A stretch of DNA of 7,594 bases from Legionellales bacterium UBA5158. GTDB lineage: Bacteria > Pseudomonadota > Gammaproteobacteria > DSM-16500. Below the pieces are notes generated by a model that did no database searches, was not told the origin of the DNA, and worked only from the letters and a program-made list of their open reading frames with translations. The position numbers and the translations under genes were made by a program. Shown in pieces: positions 5,888 to 7,594 of the stretch (position 1 is its first letter; each line of letters begins with the position of its first letter). The stretch spans positions 49,503 through 57,096 of the forward strand of contig DHXK01000279.1 of the NCBI GenBank assembly GCA_002413665.1, read 5' to 3'.

Positions 5888-7036
5888 ATGAAAATTGCCA
5901 TTGTTTGTGATTGGTTAGTCACTTATGCAGGAGCCGAGCATTTTTTATCGGAATTACTAGCGTGCTTTCCTCAGGCTGACTTATTTGCAGTAGTGGATTT
6001 TTTATCCCCACATGACCGGGCACATTTACAAAATAAATCTGCTACAACTACTTTTATACAATCCCTTCCTTTTGCTAAAAAACTTTATCGATATTACTTG
6101 CCCCTAATGCCATTAGCCATTGAACAGCTTGATGTTTCAAGTTATGACTTAACTATTTCAAGCTCCCACGCCGTTGCAAAAGGCGTCATCACAGGACCGG
6201 ACCAACTACACATAGGGTATGTTCATTCTCCTATGCGGTATGCTTGGGATTTACAGCATCAATATTTAAAAGAAACAGGACTGCACAAGGGGCTCAAAGG
6301 GTTCATAGCAAAACGATTTTTACATAAGCTGCGCATTTGGGACCTACGAACTGCCAATGGCGTAGATCACTTTGTCGCTAACTCACAATTTATTGCAAAA
6401 CGCATTTGGAAAACCCATAGACGCAAAGCGGATGTCATATATCCTGCGGTAGACTTAAAAGTATTCACACCTTACGACAAAAAAGAAGACTATTACCTTA
6501 TCGCATCCCGCATGGTACCTTACAAAAAAATGGATTTAATCGTAGAAAGCTTTGCGCTAATGCCAGACAAGAAATTAATCGTCATAGGCTCGGGTCCTGA
6601 CTTTAAAAAAGTAAAATCTAAAGCAACAAAAAATATTTCTATACTGGGCTTTAAAAACACAGAAAAATTAATTTATTACTTACAACGTGCAAAAGCCCTT
6701 TTATTTGCAGCAGAAGAAGACTTTGGTTTAGTCCCCTTAGAAGCACAAGCTTGTGGGACACCCGTGATTGCTTATGGGAAAGGTGGTGCTTTAGAAACTG
6801 TGAGAGGCTTGAGTCAAGCTAAGCCTACTGGGGTATTTTTTTTAGAACAATCTACTTCCGCAATTTGTCAAGCTGTGACAGAATTTGAAAAAAACCAAGA
6901 TCTTCTCACCGTAGAAAACTGCGTGAAGAATGCAAATAAATTTTCATCTCAGCATTTTCGTAAAACGTTTAAAAAATATGTTAAAGATAGGATGAAAGAC
7001 TTTAAGGATAATAAACTAGCATGCATACAGGACTAA
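5888..7036 (+). CDS. glycosyltransferase, GT4-like (WbaZ-type)
   Basis: A 382-aa GT-B glycosyltransferase. Its opening, MKIAIVCDWLVTYAGAEHFL, is typical of a GT4 subgroup that includes the WbaZ O-antigen mannosyltransferases; the sugar is not established here. Numbered from the ATG, the acceptor domain has YVHSPMRYAWD with His113 at residues 111-121, and the donor domain begins near 184 (YPAVDLKVFTP). Arg208 and Lys213 (ASRMVPYKK) are the expected donor-phosphate contacts, and Glu277/Glu285 (EDFGLVPLE) form EX7E. A TTG at 5870 would add six residues (MTKDKL), but the family normally starts at MKIAIV, so ATG 5888 is preferred; neither start has a good Shine-Dalgarno. It is the first gene of a new plus-strand unit, divergent from wcaJ, and its last 16 bases overlap the next gene. 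A T8 run lies at 6836-6843. Confidence 0.9.
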   Translation: MKIAIVCDWLVTYAGAEHFLSELLACFPQADLFAVVDFLSPHDRAHLQNKSATTTFIQSLPFAKKLYRYYLPLMPLAIEQLDVSSYDLTISSSHAVAKGVITGPDQLHIGYVHSPMRYAWDLQHQYLKETGLHKGLKGFIAKRFLHKLRIWDLRTANGVDHFVANSQFIAKRIWKTHRRKADVIYPAVDLKVFTPYDKKEDYYLIASRMVPYKKMDLIVESFALMPDKKLIVIGSGPDFKKVKSKATKNISILGFKNTEKLIYYLQRAKALLFAAEEDFGLVPLEAQACGTPVIAYGKGGALETVRGLSQAKPTGVFFLEQSTSAICQAVTEFEKNQDLLTVENCVKNANKFSSQHFRKTFKKYVKDRMKDFKDNKLACIQD

Positions 7037-7594
7037 ATTCTTCTTCGATTACACTCTCTAGAAAAAATTCTTTTTTCCTTTTTTTATTATTCAGCATTAT
7101 TTGTATTTCACTGCTGTCTCCGATTGCATCTAATGATTACATACCTACAAAAGGTGACTTCCAACCCCATCTTTCTGCTATTGCTGAAGCAAAAGATGCG
7201 CTAGAGGAAGGTCAGTTTCCAATTAGAATTGCTCCCAATTTAAATGGTGGATTACGCTACGCATTTTTTCAATTTTATTCACCACTACCTTATACCGTTG
7301 CAGCGATAATTTATAAACTAGGATGTAGCAATCCTTTTGTTGCCTATAAAATAACAATATGGCTTGCATTGATGCTAGCAAGTTTTTTCATGTTTCGTCT
7401 TATCACATATCTAACACAATCAATCCCCATAGCAATTTTAAGCAGTATGGTTTACATAAGCGCACCTTACTTGCTTATTAATATCAATACGCGCGGAGAT
7501 TTTACTGAAGTTATTGCACAGTGCTTATTACCGATGGTGATATATTTTAATATAAAAGTTTTTCAATCACGATTTAATATTTTAATGAGTATAC
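7021..7594 (+). CDS. multi-pass membrane protein, PTPS-related / GT-C-like, N-terminal part
   Basis: An open frame of 191 codons that leaves the window at the right edge. It starts inside the end of the glycosyltransferase gene (16-base overlap), with an AAGGA Shine-Dalgarno at 7004-7008, 12 bases before the ATG; an in-frame TAA at 7012-7014 excludes any earlier start. A basic N-terminus precedes membrane helix 1 (about 17-37). A periplasmic-type loop then carries GDFQPH (45-50), whose acidic residue after the first helix recalls GT-C glycosyltransferases, and FQFYSPLPY (83-91). Further helices are near 86-100, 108-130, 134-155 and 164-181, the last preceded by NTRGDFTEVIAQ (156-167). The FYSPLPY and RGDFTE features resemble the large uncharacterised membrane proteins annotated as PTPS-related, which often sit in polysaccharide loci. 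A lipid-linked sugar transferase role is an inference; most of the protein is not visible. Confidence 0.8.
   Translation, partial: MHTGLNSSSITLSRKNSFFLFLLFSIICISLLSPIASNDYIPTKGDFQPHLSAIAEAKDALEEGQFPIRIAPNLNGGLRYAFFQFYSPLPYTVAAIIYKLGCSNPFVAYKITIWLALMLASFFMFRLITYLTQSIPIAILSSMVYISAPYLLININTRGDFTEVIAQCLLPMVIYFNIKVFQSRFNILMSI

Noticed and set aside
1..7594. Mobile element, CRISPR array, tRNA, defence or toxin-antitoxin system
   Set aside because: Reading both strands showed no transposase, integrase, regularly spaced repeats, tRNA-like fold or recognised defence domain; every long frame fits glycan synthesis or the thioesterase.

Overview
The window is an AT-rich stretch of a surface-polysaccharide (O-antigen, capsule or exopolysaccharide) biosynthesis locus. 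It most likely comes from a gammaproteobacterium. This rests on close recall-level resemblance of two proteins to E. coli WcaJ and YdiI/MenI and on a canonical GalU. The low GC and A/T-ending codons would fit Legionellales or a similar AT-rich lineage, but nothing here fixes the genus.

Layout, left to right. (1) The 5' part of galU (1-349, minus strand, running off the left edge), which makes UDP-glucose. (2) A 142-base divergent intergenic region with two plausible back-to-back promoters. (3) A tightly packed plus-strand unit of three GT4-type glycosyltransferases (492-1625, 1622-2764, 2765-3907). The first and second overlap by 4 bases and the second and third abut. The second and third are tandem paralogues of 380 aa each that align without gaps. 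(4) A convergent minus-strand unit (5799-3932) of a WcaJ-like polyprenyl-phosphate hexose-1-phosphate transferase followed, 29 bases downstream, by a hotdog-fold acyl-CoA thioesterase of the YdiI/MenI type. (5) A short divergent region. (6) A plus-strand unit with a fourth GT4 glycosyltransferase (5888-7036), overlapped by 16 bases by a multi-pass membrane protein that runs off the right edge (7021-7594).

Working model (inference): GalU supplies UDP-glucose. The WcaJ-like enzyme loads the first hexose-1-phosphate onto undecaprenyl phosphate at the inner membrane. The four cytosolic GT4 enzymes extend the lipid-linked glycan. The membrane protein at the right edge may be a GT-C-like lipid-linked sugar transferase or a related envelope protein. 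No flippase (Wzx/ABC), polymerase (Wzy), chain-length regulator or export protein is inside the window, so the pathway type cannot be decided.

No tRNA, rRNA, CRISPR array, IS element or transposase was seen. I see no evidence of a novel defence or mobile system. The most interesting points are the tandem GT4 pair with unequal domain divergence, its TTG start, and the thioesterase in a glycan operon.
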